This document shows positions 11,457 through 23,824 of a stretch of 64,000 nt of DNA, one piece after another. The position numbers and the translations under genes were made by a program. The notes below the pieces were generated by a model that was given only the letters and a program-made list of their open reading frames with translations, made no database searches and was not told where the DNA came from. Within the stretch, counting starts at the first letter, position 1. Each line of letters begins with the position of its first letter. The DNA is from Hygrocybe punicea (lineage: Eukaryota > Basidiomycota > Agaricomycetes > Agaricales > Hygrophoraceae), in the NCBI GenBank assembly GCA_963556145.1, contig OY744468.1, forward strand, positions 1,054,001 through 1,118,000, read 5' to 3'.

Positions 11457-12071
11457 TCAATTGACTTGACTAACTATTAAATTCTCAATAGAGTCAACTG
11501 TAAACATGATTAGAGGTGGAATTTTGTTAAATGCAATAAATTTAGTAATCTCTCCCCAACACAACTGACATTTGTGCTGTTGTCTATTGACTATGATTTG
11601 AGCAAGATATGCTGAGATTGTTCCGGAAAATGAATATGAACAATGAAAGATGGCATCACATCTATCATTTTCCAGAATGGTTATGTTTTCACAATTCATA
11701 CATTTAAGACAAGTTGAAGTCATTGGTTCATTTGCTTTCATTATATAATGGGCCAAATCACTTATGGCAATGCCAACTTGACCATAAGGAAATATTTCGG
11801 GTTTATCTTGATGCAATAAATGTCTGATTGTATTTCTAACTGTTTCTAAATCTGTTGTGTGATTCTTGGATCGTTTGAATCCTAAGCTCAAAATCTTTAA
11901 TATTTCATTGATGCTATTGAATCTTTTTTTCCAACTTGATGGATCTTCATTCCATATTGCTAGTAATATTGTAAAGAGTGAATCATAAGCACAGCTCCAA
12001 TCTTGTGCATCCCATATAAACCCTTTTGGTTCATTTAATTCAATAGTACTTGTTTTTCGTCTTTTTTTCAC
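11457..12071 (-). pseudogene. Helitron C-terminal extension, cysteine-protease-like
   Basis: About 205 codons in a frame shifted from the helicase. It starts after a basic KKRRKTST stretch with GFIWDAQDWSCAYDSLFT, the conserved start of an extension found on many Agaricomycete Helitron proteins. It contains a CLKCMNC pair and a CQLCWGE pair that could bind zinc. The SCAYDSLF motif resembles the active-site cysteine box of deubiquitinase-like peptidases; protease activity is inference. Ends with a TAA stop at 11457. Confidence 0.6.
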
Positions 12072-12085
12072 AATGGAAGATGAAC

Positions 12086-13021
12086 TTACAACTTGTTGTA
12101 ATTTTTGTTTTTTATTTGCAATACATTGGCTGTGGAATTTTTATGAGTGACAGTGATTGGAACAGTTCCTTTTGCAGGAACAAAGTTGAGGTTTCTGTAA
12201 TCTGCCTTTTGATTTTTGTTCATAGGTTTAATTAATTGCCATGGAGAGGGCTGTGTTGTGTATTGATTTAGTTGCTCCGTGGCTTTCCATGCAATAGCAT
12301 GATGAATGTTTTTTGGAATATATGACTTTCCTTTCCATTTTCTAAATTGATCAATGATAGAATTTCGCTGATCTCCCTTGACATGGTCTGGTAAGAGTCC
12401 TTGATATTTCAGTTTGGTAATCTCATCAAGCAGTTCTAATTCCCTGAATTCTTGCCTGAGATATCCAGAAGCACCACCTGTAATTACTTTAGGATCAAAG
12501 CCTTGCATGATAATAGTTCCTGCTGCAGATGCACTTCTTGATAAGCAAGTATAGTAGGATTGGTGGTTTCTACAACTACTGAGGTCAACCACATTGTTAG
12601 GACGAGTATGTCCTTGACATGCATAATCAGTCATTGCAAAATTAGGTAGTACCAACACTTGTTCTCTTGACAAAGATATCACATCATCATTGGGTAATGA
12701 GCACATGGTGGAAGTAACATGTTTTGTAATCGGCACAACATTTTCAGGAAGTCCTTCTATGTTAATTTTTTTTGGAGGATTCAATAATCTGACAAATAAA
12801 GTGTCCAGTACAGTTTGTTGTTCTGGACCTATTGCACTCTGCCAACCCACAACCATGCCCTCTGCTCCTTTGGTAATGCAGCACTCCGTCACATCATTGT
12901 TTCTCAGCATCACAGGCATGCCTACACATAAGTCCAATCTTCCTGGTATATGATCAGAGGATGATGCATGTGGTTGGCTCCAAAGTAGCTTTTGGAGTGA
13001 AGGTTCCAATATCTTTGTGTG
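12086..13021 (-). pseudogene. Helitron helicase C-terminal part
   Basis: In frame with the helicase block after the single TGA. It carries late Pif1-type helicase sequence: LCVGMPVMLRNNDVTECC, then KGAEGMVVGW and FAMTDYACQGHT. The frame is lost near 12120 in an A-rich run (ATAAAAAAC) and coding continues in another frame at 12071. Confidence 0.8.
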
Positions 13022-15580
13022 TCAAATAGGATCCAAAATTGTTGACATGTGATGAGATTTTCTTTTGCTATTGGAACTAGTAGGATCATTCCATTTGTCT
13101 ATGGAATAGAATGATGTTAATGGTCTTTTATTTTCAGCAGCAAAACGTTGAATCCCAAGTTCATTGATTTTGTCTTTTTGTGCATTCAATGCAGTTACAA
13201 CTGATACATTCCTGAATTTCTTTTGGGTTAATTTTGGATCATTTGGACCTTTTCCTGTGATGCGAGTACGAAGAAATGCAATATCTTCTTGAGTACATGC
13301 TTTGTATCTCATGTTTTCCAATGCCTGTCTCAGTTGGACATCTTCTTTTGACTGATTGGTTTGTCTCATATTTTCACGTAATATAACAACTGTTGTAATC
13401 TGATTCCAAAGAGCTTTGCCTATAGCAGCTTCCTGATTTGCTATAGTTTGACTGGAATTGATTTGGACACCAACGGTTCCGGAGTACAAAGGAGCACCAC
13501 TCATAGCTGGTGGAAGTTGGCCAAAATCTCCTGCAAATATCATATTAATGCCACCAAAGGGTTCATCATAAACACCACGTGCTTTTGCACACTGAGCACT
13601 GATTTTGTACATATCTCTGCAAGATAACATTGACACCTCATCAATGAAAATGTAATCCACACCATCAAGATTGGCATGGACTTGTGCAAGGGAACAAGAT
13701 GAACCCCCATGATTAATTCCCAGAATTGAGTGATATGTAGATCCATTGACAAGGGCAGCAGCACCACCAGTTGGTGCAAGAACCACAAACCGATGATTTT
13801 CATTGTGTTTACCAAAGAAACTAGTCAATGCTTTGATGACTTGTGATTTCCCTGTGCCTGCCATCCCACCAAGATACATGTGTAGCTTATCAGAACTGTT
13901 AATCAAGGTAGAGTGATTGGCAATGATATGAAATGCTCTCTTTTGGTCAGTGTTCAACTTGTAATCCTTGATAGTTACATCAATAAGATGACGATCAGCT
14001 CTGTTTGCAGGAATAAACATATGGTTGATGTATGCTGCATCCACTATCTTGACATCATTATATTGAAAATTTCCCAATTTATTTATGGTTGCTGTGTTTG
14101 TTGGTAAATTTTTATTTCTGTCATCGATGATTTCCTTTTTCTTTGCAAGGACTGCAGTTCTCCACAATTTTGCTGATTGTACTACAGGTGGTTCTATAGG
14201 TATCAATGGTCCTATATCTGGGGTACCATCAATACAATCATTGAGCCACCCTGACCTTTTCAAAGTTCTTTCAGCTATCAGCATTTGATCTTTCCTCTTT
14301 TGTCCTTTTTGACCAAGTTTCAGGAGTATTTCTGTGTAATTATTGTCTTCATCAATATTGTTGTTGAAGTCGTCGCCATTAAATGCAAATTCAGCATTGT
14401 GCATGTCATCCAGTTCATCAAGACCGTTTGAGGTCGCCCATGAATACCTTATATCTGCAGTATTATTCTTCTGATGTTTAGCAGAGAAATCATCTCTTGC
14501 ATCCAAACACTCATACCGCAGACCAAAGTATTTCATGATCTCCAGCTCTCTTTTAGAAAACTCATGGTCTATAAAAGCATTATCCCATGTTTGTAATTTA
14601 CATTTGAGTTCTTTGCCACTTCTCCATGGCTTGAAAAACATTAACATTGTACAACAATAATATTCTCGATCACCACGGTCAGCCCTTGGCAAAGTATTTG
14701 GAATAAAATTAGGAACTATGAAAGGATCATTCCCTTTCATTTTGGCATGGTGGGTAAGATATTGTGGATGATTGGGATGTAAAGTAGAATCATTTTCAAT
14801 TTTTGTCAATTTATTAAGATCAACTTCATTTGTTTTATCAGCTATTTCTGAACCTGCATTTTTATTCAAACTATCAGGTTTTGGAATTTCATCTATCTCC
14901 ATGAGTATATCATTATCAACGACATCAGACAAGTTGTCATCACTGGAATAGTCAACATTAGTAGGTTCAGTGCAAGAGTCAGACAAATTATCACAGCCTA
15001 GATTGTCCAAAATATGGTTTTGCATGGGTTCTTTTCTGGCCCTTTTGGTTTTTGTTTTGGTGCGTCTTTTATTTGGTTCCATAGTGGCAAGACGTATCCA
15101 GTCATACAGTGATACATTATCATACAAGGTGGGTCTGAACATATAATTATTTACTTTGGAAAGTCCAATGTATGCGCCATTATTCTTACCAATAACAACC
15201 TTTTGTGCATTATTTTGGTCTTCACATATATTAGCAATTTCTTCATCAGACCATGCACTGATAACCTCTTTAACATAAGATCTCCAAAAGCATGGCACGA
15301 ATTTATGACTGGTGCAGTGATCAGGATTTCCAAGCACATATAATGAAGCCATTGGAGCACCAATTTCCATTTTGGAGGTGAGTGAATTGACTATTTGTGT
15401 AAACAGTTTTCTGACTTTGTCATTTCTTTTCAGGTCGCCACCAATCATTTCAGAATTCTTATCAAAAATACTTTTTATCACTTCAAAAATGCTATAGGTC
15501 TTCAAGGAGAATTTTGTGATATAATCTGTTATGTATGCAACTATGGCCTTTATAGCAGTACCTGATAATAAGCTGGTCAC
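13022..15580 (-). pseudogene. Helitron Rep tyrosines plus Pif1-like helicase
   Basis: This 852-codon block opens with the twin-tyrosine motif AYITDYITK (Tyr 16 and 20 of the block), the nicking residues of Helitron Rep. After a divergent acidic linker comes a superfamily-1B helicase: Walker A GGMAGTGKSQ (about residues 571-580), Walker B IFIDEVSML (about 642) and GDFGQLPP. The frame stops at TGA 13022-13024, immediately before HTKILEPSLQK in the same frame. Relatives read DPIRHTK there, so the stop is probably CGA changed to TGA. Confidence 0.85.
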
Positions 15581-15581
15581 A

Positions 15582-16421
15582 TCAGAATTGCATTGTAGTA
15601 TATGTAACTTCAGGTGTCACCGTGTTCATCCAAGGTTCACCATGCTTGAGGTTGAGAGCACCAGTGTTAGGTTCTACAAAAGTTTGTTGAAAGATATCAC
15701 GGGGAAATCGTCGTTTACATTCACCTTTTGAATTAAGACAGTATGGCTTTTTTTTGCCGTCATGCCTGTTATGTACATTTAATCGCAATAAAAGATCATC
15801 TACAACATCTTGAAACCTTTGCCACCATGTTGATCTTTTGTCGTGATATTGACAATTCATGGAACAATTATATGATGGTGGATCTGGCATGACACATGTT
15901 GGTGGTTGATATTCAGGTTTCGACATTGTCTGTTCCATTTTCTGTAATACCTCATCTTTAGAACCTGTCATGAATTGTCCTACACACAAACTTTCCAAGT
16001 ATTCCACTAATCTTTTCTGAAAGTTGGAATTTTCACCCATAATTTTGTCATGTATTTCCTGAGGTGTAAGGCATCCCTTTATCCACAACAGCATATGAAG
16101 ATGCAAGGTAAGATGTCCTTGTTCCTCTACCGTTGCATAATAACCTGATGTGTTTCCGTACAGGCCAGGATGAGATTCATTTATTCCTAATATATGTTTG
16201 ATAAACATTTCAGTAGTAAAGTGAAAGAAGCGGGCTCCAGCAACTGGATTGTTTGCAATTAGTTTGTAACAATCCTGGGGTAGACGTAGTTTAGGATAAA
16301 ACTTTTCTTTGTTGTCAGCATAATATAAGCATAGTGGGTGATAAATGTCTGCAGGTGCAAAAGTGATAAACCAAGTGGGAGCACCAATATAGGATATCAG
16401 AGACCAAATCTCATTTCGCAT
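15582..16421 (-). pseudogene. Helitron Rep domain (Helitron_like_N)
   Basis: Contains WSLISYIGAPTWFITFAPAD and the metal-binding HUH-type motif LTLHLHMLLWIKG, diagnostic for the rolling-circle replicator domain. Such HUH nucleases nick one strand during Helitron transposition. The block ends in a frameshift near 15595; the sequence leading to the two catalytic tyrosines continues in a different frame in the next block. Confidence 0.8.
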
Positions 16422-16459
16422 GTATTTCTTGTTAGTAATTGAACCTTTGACCTGACCAG

Positions 16460-17005
16460 CTACGTGATCCAGATCAGAAATGAGTTTATAGCATGCTTTC
16501 TCTTCTGATGTATCCGGTTTGACTCCATCACCTCTAGATAATCTTTTAGAGAGGTAATCAAAACAGCTGTATTGATATTCATCAGGTGATCTGCAATATC
16601 GTTGAAATTATGTTTATTAGTCAACAAATATCTTCCGGTTGTACTGTCCTTGATTTGTTCTTGATTGAATGCAATCAATGGAAAATAGGGATCAGTTTGA
16701 AATCTTTTGTCATGGTACATCAGGAGATGTCTTTTGTGCATCATATCACTGATGCTTAAAACATCCTTGTCTATGCTGCTAATACCACCCAAGCCATATG
16801 GAAATAGGCAGGGGAACATCATAGGATATAACTGAGGATTATTAAAGAACGATTCTGGATTTCTAGCATGGCTTATGGCAAGAACACCACCATGGTCATC
16901 TATCAAGTGCTTGGTTGCTCTAGCTATTAATGCCTTTGGACTTGTAATATCTAGATTTTCGCCAGTTACCCCACTAACAACAAAGGGACAAGGCCCATCT
17001 TCCAC
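16460..17005 (-). pseudogene. Helitron protein, segment before the Rep motif
   Basis: Continues the Helitron protein (ARNPESFFNNPQLYPMMFPC, then FPYGLGGI), which is the conserved lead-in to the rolling-circle Rep domain. Near 16540 the frame changes. The true continuation (RGDGVKPDTSEEKACYKLI) runs in the next frame into the block starting at 16421. Confidence 0.7.
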
Positions 17006-17112
17006 ACCATCTTCCTCTTCATTGTCAAATGCACTAGTGGCTTCCGGTTCCTTATTTGTGTCTGCTGGTCAATATGCAACCACAACAGGAATTCCATGAT
17101 CTGGATATTTTG

Positions 17113-18963
17113 CTAGATTTTCATAGGAGATATCAAATCATAGTAATCCATGTGATTCAATTTCAGCCATTCTAAAGTTGCAGAAACTCGCATTCGGTGA
17201 ACCAATAAAGGTGTTTGCTCCATGTCTTCTGGAGTTGGTCTGGCAGGACCCGTGAAAATGAAGGCTAGCACTTCATCAAGTTCTTTAATTGTTGGAGGCA
17301 ACCGTTGATATATCTTTGGTGTTAGATTTTGAAACATGATGGCATTTGCTTTCATTTTATGCATCCCAGATGAGACACGAACAATACATTTGTTGTGATG
17401 AACACGGGCAATCAAAAGTTGTTCAGCAAATGTTAGATTTTGAAGTTGTGCAGGAATTCTTCCCATCCAAAGTCCATTTGCCAAAGCATATTTGGGAGTT
17501 TGGCCTTTGTTTAGACTGAGCACACATGGCTTGCATATCCATTTACATGTCTCATCTAGCACTGGACCTTTCATATCCTCTATTGGATCAGAACAATGAT
17601 GTCGTTCACATCTTGTGATTCCCATATTTTCTCTAGTTAATATTTTCAGATTAACCTTTGTCTTTGACAATAAAGACATGTTCTTCAATGCAACCAATTG
17701 ACCGCACATGGCACACCCACTTTCTTGAAAACATTCAGGTGATGTATCTCTGCACCAGTTGCTGATTATGGTTTCCTTCAATTCAATAGATGGTGGAGGA
17801 GGAGGAGGAAATGATTGCTCATCTGACTTGTCCAATTCTTCTTTCATTTTAGTCTGAGTTTCTTCTGTTCCACACTCATATGTTTCTGTCATTTGTTGTC
17901 TTTTGTACCACTCTTTACACTTATCTTTATTTGATTTAATATCATGCACATGAAAAATAGAAACATGAGTATCACAAGCTGAATAATTATGCCTCATTAA
18001 TGCCACAGATAGATCTTGTCCATGTAATCTTCGTAATGTCTTTGACAAATATATACCATGTATTGTTGTTATTTCACCAATATCCTTCACCGTCAACTTT
18101 GGCAGAAGTTCATGTAAAGGCATTTTAACACATACATATTTTTTTCTATCTTCATATAAAGTGTTGGCTGTTTGTTCATCAATATGCGCCACATATTCGA
18201 ATAATATGTCAGAATCATGGTTGATATTATTAGACGGTAGCATGAAAGATTGAAGAAAGCTAAACTTGAATGTTGGTATTCGTTTACCACCACCAATGTA
18301 GTCATATCTATGAACGGAATTTATATATAAAGATTTAAACAAGTTTCTGAATAAATTCAAATTGAACACAATTATGTTTGAACGGCTATGCCGTATTATG
18401 AAACATAGTGTGGTCCACAGCAACGTTGCATGTGATAGAGAACTAGTAATGCAATGAAATAAATATGATCTGAAATCATGTCGTCTCAATAGCGATCGCA
18501 TGAGCAATGCATTGATCATTTTACAACGACATTGGACAGTGATAGGTTTGAGAAGACAATACAAAGCAACGAGATATTTAGAAGGTAAGAAATATGTTCT
18601 GGCATATTGAATAGAATGTAATTGCATATTGAATGCGCTATCTTTAAATGTAGTCCAAGCGAATAATGCATTGAGTGTCAAAGTATTATTTGTTATTTCA
18701 TTGAACTTTACACATTGTGTTGCATTTATGTGCATCAGTATTGTTGCATCACCCTGATCTGGGGCAAACTCATGTTCTATGAGTTTTCTTTGAAAAACAC
18801 CCAATTCTTGGGTCAAGGTCGATATCAAAGGAACGGAAATTGGTTCAAGAGAGATATACATAAGTTGGTCTTGGCATAGTTGTGGAAATATGGTTGCGTT
18901 TGCAAGGAAATGTAGAACAGTCAAAACCACAATGCAGATATGGATGGTATTGTGGAGATTCAT
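17113..18963 (-). pseudogene. Helitron protein, N-terminal block (DUF6570-type region)
   Basis: A 616-codon stretch beginning MNLHNTIHICIVVLTVLHF. Its last ~200 residues carry CAMCGQL and CKWICKPC cysteine pairs, then the sequence typical of the domain before the Rep motif in Agaricomycete Helitrons (LANGLWMGRIPAQLQNLT, ending at HMDYYDL). It then shifts frame near 17125: continuing codons for NLAKYPDHGIPVVV lie in another frame, followed by TGA at 17069-17071. A proline run (PPPPPPP) lies in the middle. The hydrophobic first ~25 residues may reflect a lost upstream frame rather than a true signal sequence. Confidence 0.7.
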
Positions 18964-19250
18964 GTGGACTGGTGATAGTAAGAGAAAGCACCACCCATGT
19001 ATCTATTTAACTAGTTAAGTGGTTTGGATCATGAACAACAATTAACACAATTGGATTGATCATATGACATTATCTTATTTGTAAGCTCTTCCAAAAACAT
19101 CATAAGGTGTGCCTGAAGCTTTATAATGTTTTTATTCAATTGAATGTTTTCGTAACATACCTAATATTCCAGTACTGAATAGTCATAGCTTTCCTTGGAG
19201 TGATGGTTATGCTTGCCACCATACAAGGGGGAGTTGTTACAGTTGTCACA

Positions 19251-19466
19251 GGGGATGGATGAGGAATTTTTACCATCAAATAATATTGAGATATCCACTC
19301 AAATATTAAAATTATTTTTGTTGTTATCATAAGTCCGAAAACGTTGTAAAAAGTGAATAACGATATGTTTTCAACATTTTCGGACTTATGATAGCAACAA
19401 AATAATTTCAATATTTGAGTGGATGTTTCAATATTATTTGATGGCAAAAATTCCTCATCCGTCTCC
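19251..19466. mobile_element. Palindromic MITE upstream of the Helitron gene
   Basis: The two ends (GGATGAGGAATTTTTACCATC and its complement at 19440-19461) extend into inverted arms of about 95 bp with a ~25-bp loop. The whole 210-bp unit can fold into a hairpin. No coding capacity. It lies ~290 bp upstream of the Helitron N-terminal block. Confidence 0.75.
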
Positions 19467-19916
19467 TATGTGTATCCCCATTTAATTGGTCCATAAAGTT
19501 GGCAGTTTTGGTTTATTACATATATTCAATTTGAATGTTCATTAGCTTGAGTCATAATAATCCAAGGTTGTCCTTCTCATGTTACCTGTGGTGGCTGTAC
19601 TATGACAAACGTGAACTGAAATTAATACATTTAATTTAGACAAACAGATTTTCAGTCACCAAGATCGATGTCTTATGTGATATCTGTGTCTGCTTATTAT
19701 CTTGCTCAATTGTTATGGTCATAGGAAAGTAACACAAGCCATTTTCAATAGAGCAAAAAAAGAAATGTACAGATATTGTACAAATGTAAAGAATGGCAGT
19801 AGAGGAGGACGTTGAGGGCACAGATTATCATTACCAGAAATCAACGACTGAGATAAAAGTGTCTTTAGTCAAATATAATTAATACTCCACAAAAAGAGGA
19901 CTTACAGCACCCGAAA

Positions 19917-21823
19917 TTAAGGCCCAGGGTCCAGTTTGGATGTCGACGCCTTGGGAGATGAAGACCTCGTTTGGCTTGGAGGAATGGAGACTAGGATATC
20001 GGGAGGAACGATATTGCTCCAATCTACATCCATTAATAAACTGCCTGGCTCCGCAGGGGTCGACGACTGATGGCGTGATGATGCACGCATATTGGGATGG
20101 AATCCTAGGATATTGACATGATCAGATGTGAAATCTATATAGAGTGTGATGTACATACCCGGAGTCGGAGACTTCTTCGGAGGCTTCACTGTCTGGAGCG
20201 TTTCTGCAATAATGCCCGCTTGCTCCGATGCCAGATCCAGCTTCCTCCTCTTCGCTGTCTCGCCATCCTCATGATCGCCGCTGAGAGACTCCTGTATGGG
20301 TTTGGGAGGTCCATCGTTGTCATGCATGATTATATCGTCATCACAACTCAACAACCCACCCCATTCTGGCAAGCCCAACTTTGCGGATTCCAGTGGCACA
20401 TCATCCGCCTTGCAGGAGATGGGTGGTTTAACTTCCACTGTCAATTTTTCAGATTCTGATTTCTTGGATCTGCGTGATGGCACAATTTCGACAGCAACTG
20501 TGGGATGTCAGTGCCTTATTTAGAGCAAAGTGAGTAACGTACGCATTTGAGCCTTGGATCATTTCTTCTTTACCAGGGCTACGTCCTCCTCCATCTTGAT
20601 ATCGTCTATGCATGAATGAATAATTTGCGTTATAATCTTGATATTTAGAATTTAATAACTCACCCTCAGCGTCGTCATCGGGTTTGGACTTCACGGTGCG
20701 TTCTGTGATGATGAGGAGTTACCGTGTGTGATGATCACAGACAATGACACTACTTACTGGGCTTGGGCTTCTTTCTATCCTTCTTGGATGAATTGTCTGT
20801 GCCACCTGCGTCACCTGAATATTCAATACATCTATCCACTGATATGGGTGAAAACGTTTACAAACCAGCGGAAGATACCTTCTGTGTTCCGGCCGATTTT
20901 GACTTCGTTTTGCCCTTGCCCTTGCCTTGGGGAACCGGCTCTTCTGCAAATGTATTATATTATTAGCACATTCACACATGTAATTCTAGATCACACCTTC
21001 ATCGTCTTCCGCCACATCGGCATCGACAAGGAAGCTATGTCCTTTACACCATGCAATAACCTGACCGATGATTTCGAGCTTTGTGGCGTCTGGCAGCCCA
21101 CCAAACGACCAATTTGCAGAGGTTCCGCTGTGCCATGCTGGCACGGATTCGTCGTATTTTGCCCAATCTATGATGCCAGACATGAGATTTCATTTGGCCA
21201 GAAATGCATATATATACTCACCTAGGTCCTTGGGCTTGATCTCGGTGTTCACGGCGCCATGTTGAATCAAAGCAGATGGAGAGTGCTTGCCAACATAAAA
21301 CTCTTTGAGGAGCCAATCATCGAAGATCTTGCTTCGCCAGTCACGGGTGACCTCGTTGGCCCGTTTTGCGACCAAAACCTCTGCCCAAATTTCATCCATG
21401 ACGGTGTCAGTATACTTGAGGTAATCCCAGAGTGAATCGGTCCCTTCCTTATCGTTTTTGACGTAGTCCGGCAAGTAGTTGGGTGCCTTGTTGTATGCGA
21501 TGGCTGCTGTCACGTAGATGTACATATCCATTTGATAAATTAAGCGATGGAGCGGTTCCTCGTATCATTCGGGCATTTCGAGCCATAACTTGCCTCGGGT
21601 GGTGGCATCGTGGGGGTGAGTCTTCAGTACATATAGGTTATGAGAAAAGATGGGGACGGTGCCAGAATCCTTGTTGGGTGCCAGAATCTTGGGCGGGACC
21701 ATGTACTGGATTTGGAAAATGCGGTGCAGCTCCTGCAGCTTTTTGGGCGGCGCATCAGGCCAGTACTTGAAAGCCGTAGGATTGACAGCAGGAGTCGAGG
21801 TTTTGACGATGGGCAAGGACATG
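19917..21823 (-). pseudogene. Unrecognised multi-exon gene with two in-frame TGA stops
   Basis: I do not recognise this family. From the ATG at 21823 (MSLPIVKTSTP) about eight exons chain with good GT..AG introns, for example GTGAGT near 21225 and a CTAATAATA branch-like site near 20960. The protein has a globular N-terminal half (IAYNKAPNYLPDYVKNDKEG; WSFGGLPDATKLEIIGQV) and a disordered Lys/Asp/Glu-rich tail with nuclear-localisation-like basic runs, suggesting a nuclear protein. TGA at 21565-21567 and 20559-20561 interrupt otherwise continuous frames where Arg would fit (MPE*YEEP, KKK*SKA). It is probably dead by C-to-T change at CpG. It could instead be a live gene with unusual splicing. 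Confidence 0.5.
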
Positions 21824-22184
21824 GTAGATGTAGTGGAACCTTTTTGGTGGGCGTCTGAGGGTAGAAATGAGGGGAACGGAAAACGTTGGATGTCAGGGTC
21901 GATGCCCTGGCCTATGAGGGAACTGGCCAAGTCAGATGACCTGTCAACAACACATGTTTGGCATTGCATACATTGATCGGACACGCGGTGTACAAATAAC
22001 ATACAACCAAACATGGTGTACTTGATTCTCAAGTTTTGCCATAATACATCCTTAAAACGTCGATAAGCGCTATTTGTCATGTAGCTATACAAATATATAT
22101 TCTTAACTTATGACACGGCGAAGAGGCCGAACATGCTTGATGCTAATATATATAATGGTATGATTATTAACATAGATATGAATT

Positions 22185-22515
22185 GTCGAACACTTGTCGA
22201 ACACTTGTCGAACAGGCCGAACACTGTTCGACAAGTGTTCGACAAGTCATTGCTTTGTTAATAAATTAAGTGTAATATATATTAACGTAGCAATGGCTTG
22301 TCGAACACATGTCGAACAGGCCGAACACTGTTCGACAAGTGTTCGACAAGCCATTGCTTTGTTAATAAATTGGGTGTAATATACATTAACATAGCAATGG
22401 CTTGTCGAACACTTGTCGAACAGTGTTCAGCCTGTTCGACATGTGTTCGACAAGCCATATCTACGTTAATATATATTCCACTTAATTTATTAACAAAGCA
22501 ATGACTTGTCGCAAT
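22185..22515. repeat. Palindromic TTGTCGAACA array, block 1
   Basis: About three units of ~100 bp, each a near-perfect inverted repeat: arms of the type CTTGTCGAACACTTGTC facing their complement across GCCGAACA. AGCAATGG / CCATTGCT extends the arms and TTAATAAATT separates units. The array resumes at 23833, interrupted by the element at 22516-23824. Confidence 0.8.
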
Positions 22516-22709
22516 TAGTGTTGGGGAAGTTCGGTTTGGTCCGGTTTGGGGCCTTTTTGCCCAAACCGGAAACCGAATGGTCCGGTTTTCCACCCAAAGT
22601 CCCCAAACCAGACCGAAACCGATGCAAACGGTTTGCATCGGTTCGGTTTCGGTCCAAACGCGGTCTGAACCGCGGACCGCTAGTGCTCAGTGCCCCTGCA
22701 CCATTCTGA

Positions 22710-22761
22710 CCTCACAACAGTGCTGTGCACGTCAATTGACGTGGCCAGCCTGTTTGCGAGG
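22710..22761. promoter_or_regulatory. CCTC-TCAATTGA-GAGG palindromic site (family 2)
   Basis: Core TCAATTGA at 22732-22739 within CACGTCAATTGACGTG, flanked by CCTC at 22710 and GAGG at 22758, both exactly 25.5 bp from the centre. It is the same arrangement as in family 1 although the two families share no termini. Confidence 0.5.
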
Positions 22762-22902
22762 TGAGATTGGGGTGCTGGGGTGCTGGCACACCCTGCGCCG
22801 GCATTGAGCCGCACGCGGGCTTCTCCATGGGTGTCCCGACGCGTCACACGCGTTGTACATGCGATGTGGGTTGACCGCGTTGGCCGTTTTCGGTGGACGC
22901 GT

Positions 22903-23445
22903 GATGGTGGTGGTGGTGGTGGTGGTGGTGGTGGTGCCCCACGCGTCATACGCGTTGTGCACGCGACGACGGCTGGGCCGCTTTGGTTGTTTTCGGCGGA
23001 CGCGTGGTGGTGGTGGCATAGGAGCCTCTTCGCGAGGGTGTCCGGACGCGTCATACGCGTTGTACACACGACGACAGCCGGGTTGACCCCGCGTTGGCCT
23101 TCCTCAGTGGTGTTAGTGTTGCGTGGTGGTGGTGGTACGGTGCCGCGTTCTATAATGGACGAATAAATCAGTGAAAAAATGAATAAAGGTACATACCACG
23201 AAGGAGCGGGGTGGATGCACCACCCCTGCTGCTCTTCCACCTTGTTGACTCCACCCCATTCACGTACGTTTGGCGCGCGTTTTGAACGCGTTTGGCGTGG
23301 CGCTGGGGGTGGGCCGTGGGCGTTGCTGTGGGCGCGTCCGGCGTGGCGTTGACGGTGGTTGTAACCGTCGCCGTTGTCGTTGCCGTTGTCGTGGTCGTTG
23401 TCGTGGTGGTGGTGGTGGTGGTGGTGGTGGTGGCCGTGGTGCATC
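22903..23445. repeat. GGT/CCA triplet-rich blocks
   Basis: GGTGGT runs at about 22908-22937 and 23405-23440, plus ACGCGTCATACGCGTTGTGCA-like repeats (near 22850, 22945 and 23045) inside the family 2 element. Confidence 0.75.
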
Positions 23446-23824
23446 AACCTGTAATTTGTAAATGCGTTAGTTAAGTTCGAATAAATAAAAATAAAAAACA
23501 TACGCGGGCGGCAGGGAGTACCCCGCCACCCGTTTTGTCGACCTCGGGTGCCCCATCGTCTTCGTTTGGCGTATATCGGGGGTGTTGTTGGTGGGGTTGG
23601 TGACTTTGGGTGACTTTCGAAGTCAGCCATGTAGCCGACTTTGGACTGTCGGTTTGCGGTTCAAACTGAGTTTGAAACCGTTTCGGCCCGCGGCCAAATC
23701 TCCAAACCGGAGACTGAACGGTTCGGTCTCAGCCGAAATTTCCCAAACCGAAACCGAAACCGGCGGTTTCGGTTCGGTCTAAACCGGGTTTGGGTCGGTC
23801 TGAGACCGAACTTCCCCAACACTA

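Larger units (their letters stand above)
11457..18963 (-). mobile_element. Decayed autonomous Helitron (Rep-helicase)
   Basis: Consecutive minus-strand blocks give, in order, an N-terminal cysteine-containing region, a Helitron-like rolling-circle replication domain, a Pif1-type helicase and a C-terminal extension. That is the order of fungal Helitron proteins. The blocks are separated by frameshifts near 17125, 16540, 15595 and 12120 and by in-frame TGA codons at 17069-17071 and 13022-13024. The element can no longer encode one protein. Helitron ends (5' TC, 3' hairpin plus CTRR) were not identified with confidence. The DNA is much more AT-rich than the genic stretch at 54-63 kb. Confidence 0.85.
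22516..23824 (-). mobile_element. Non-autonomous hAT-like element, family 2, with 8-bp TSD
   Basis: Ends are TAGTGTTGGGGAAGTTCGGT and its inverted copy ACCGAACTTCCCCAACACTA. The octamer GTCGCAAT occurs at 22508-22515 and 23825-23832, an exact 8-bp target-site duplication as made by hAT transposases. Subterminal DNA is packed with CGGTTTCGGTT-type repeats. No transposase gene. On the minus strand it has intron-like signals (GTATGT..TTAACTAAC..TTACAG near 23455-23510; GTATGT..TATAG near 23150-23200), a WCIHP-encoding box near 23215, CCA/GGT triplets and a TCAATTGA palindrome. Confidence 0.85.

Noticed and set aside
11457..11464. TCAATTGA at the end of the Helitron gene, and another near 19138, as members of the palindrome set
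   Set aside because: No CCTC/GAGG arms and no adjacent low-complexity array; about one chance occurrence is expected in 64 kb.
22680..23630. 316-codon His/Pro-rich minus-strand protein
   Set aside because: It is the body of a non-autonomous transposon; the frame reads straight through two good introns, so it is not a single protein as read.
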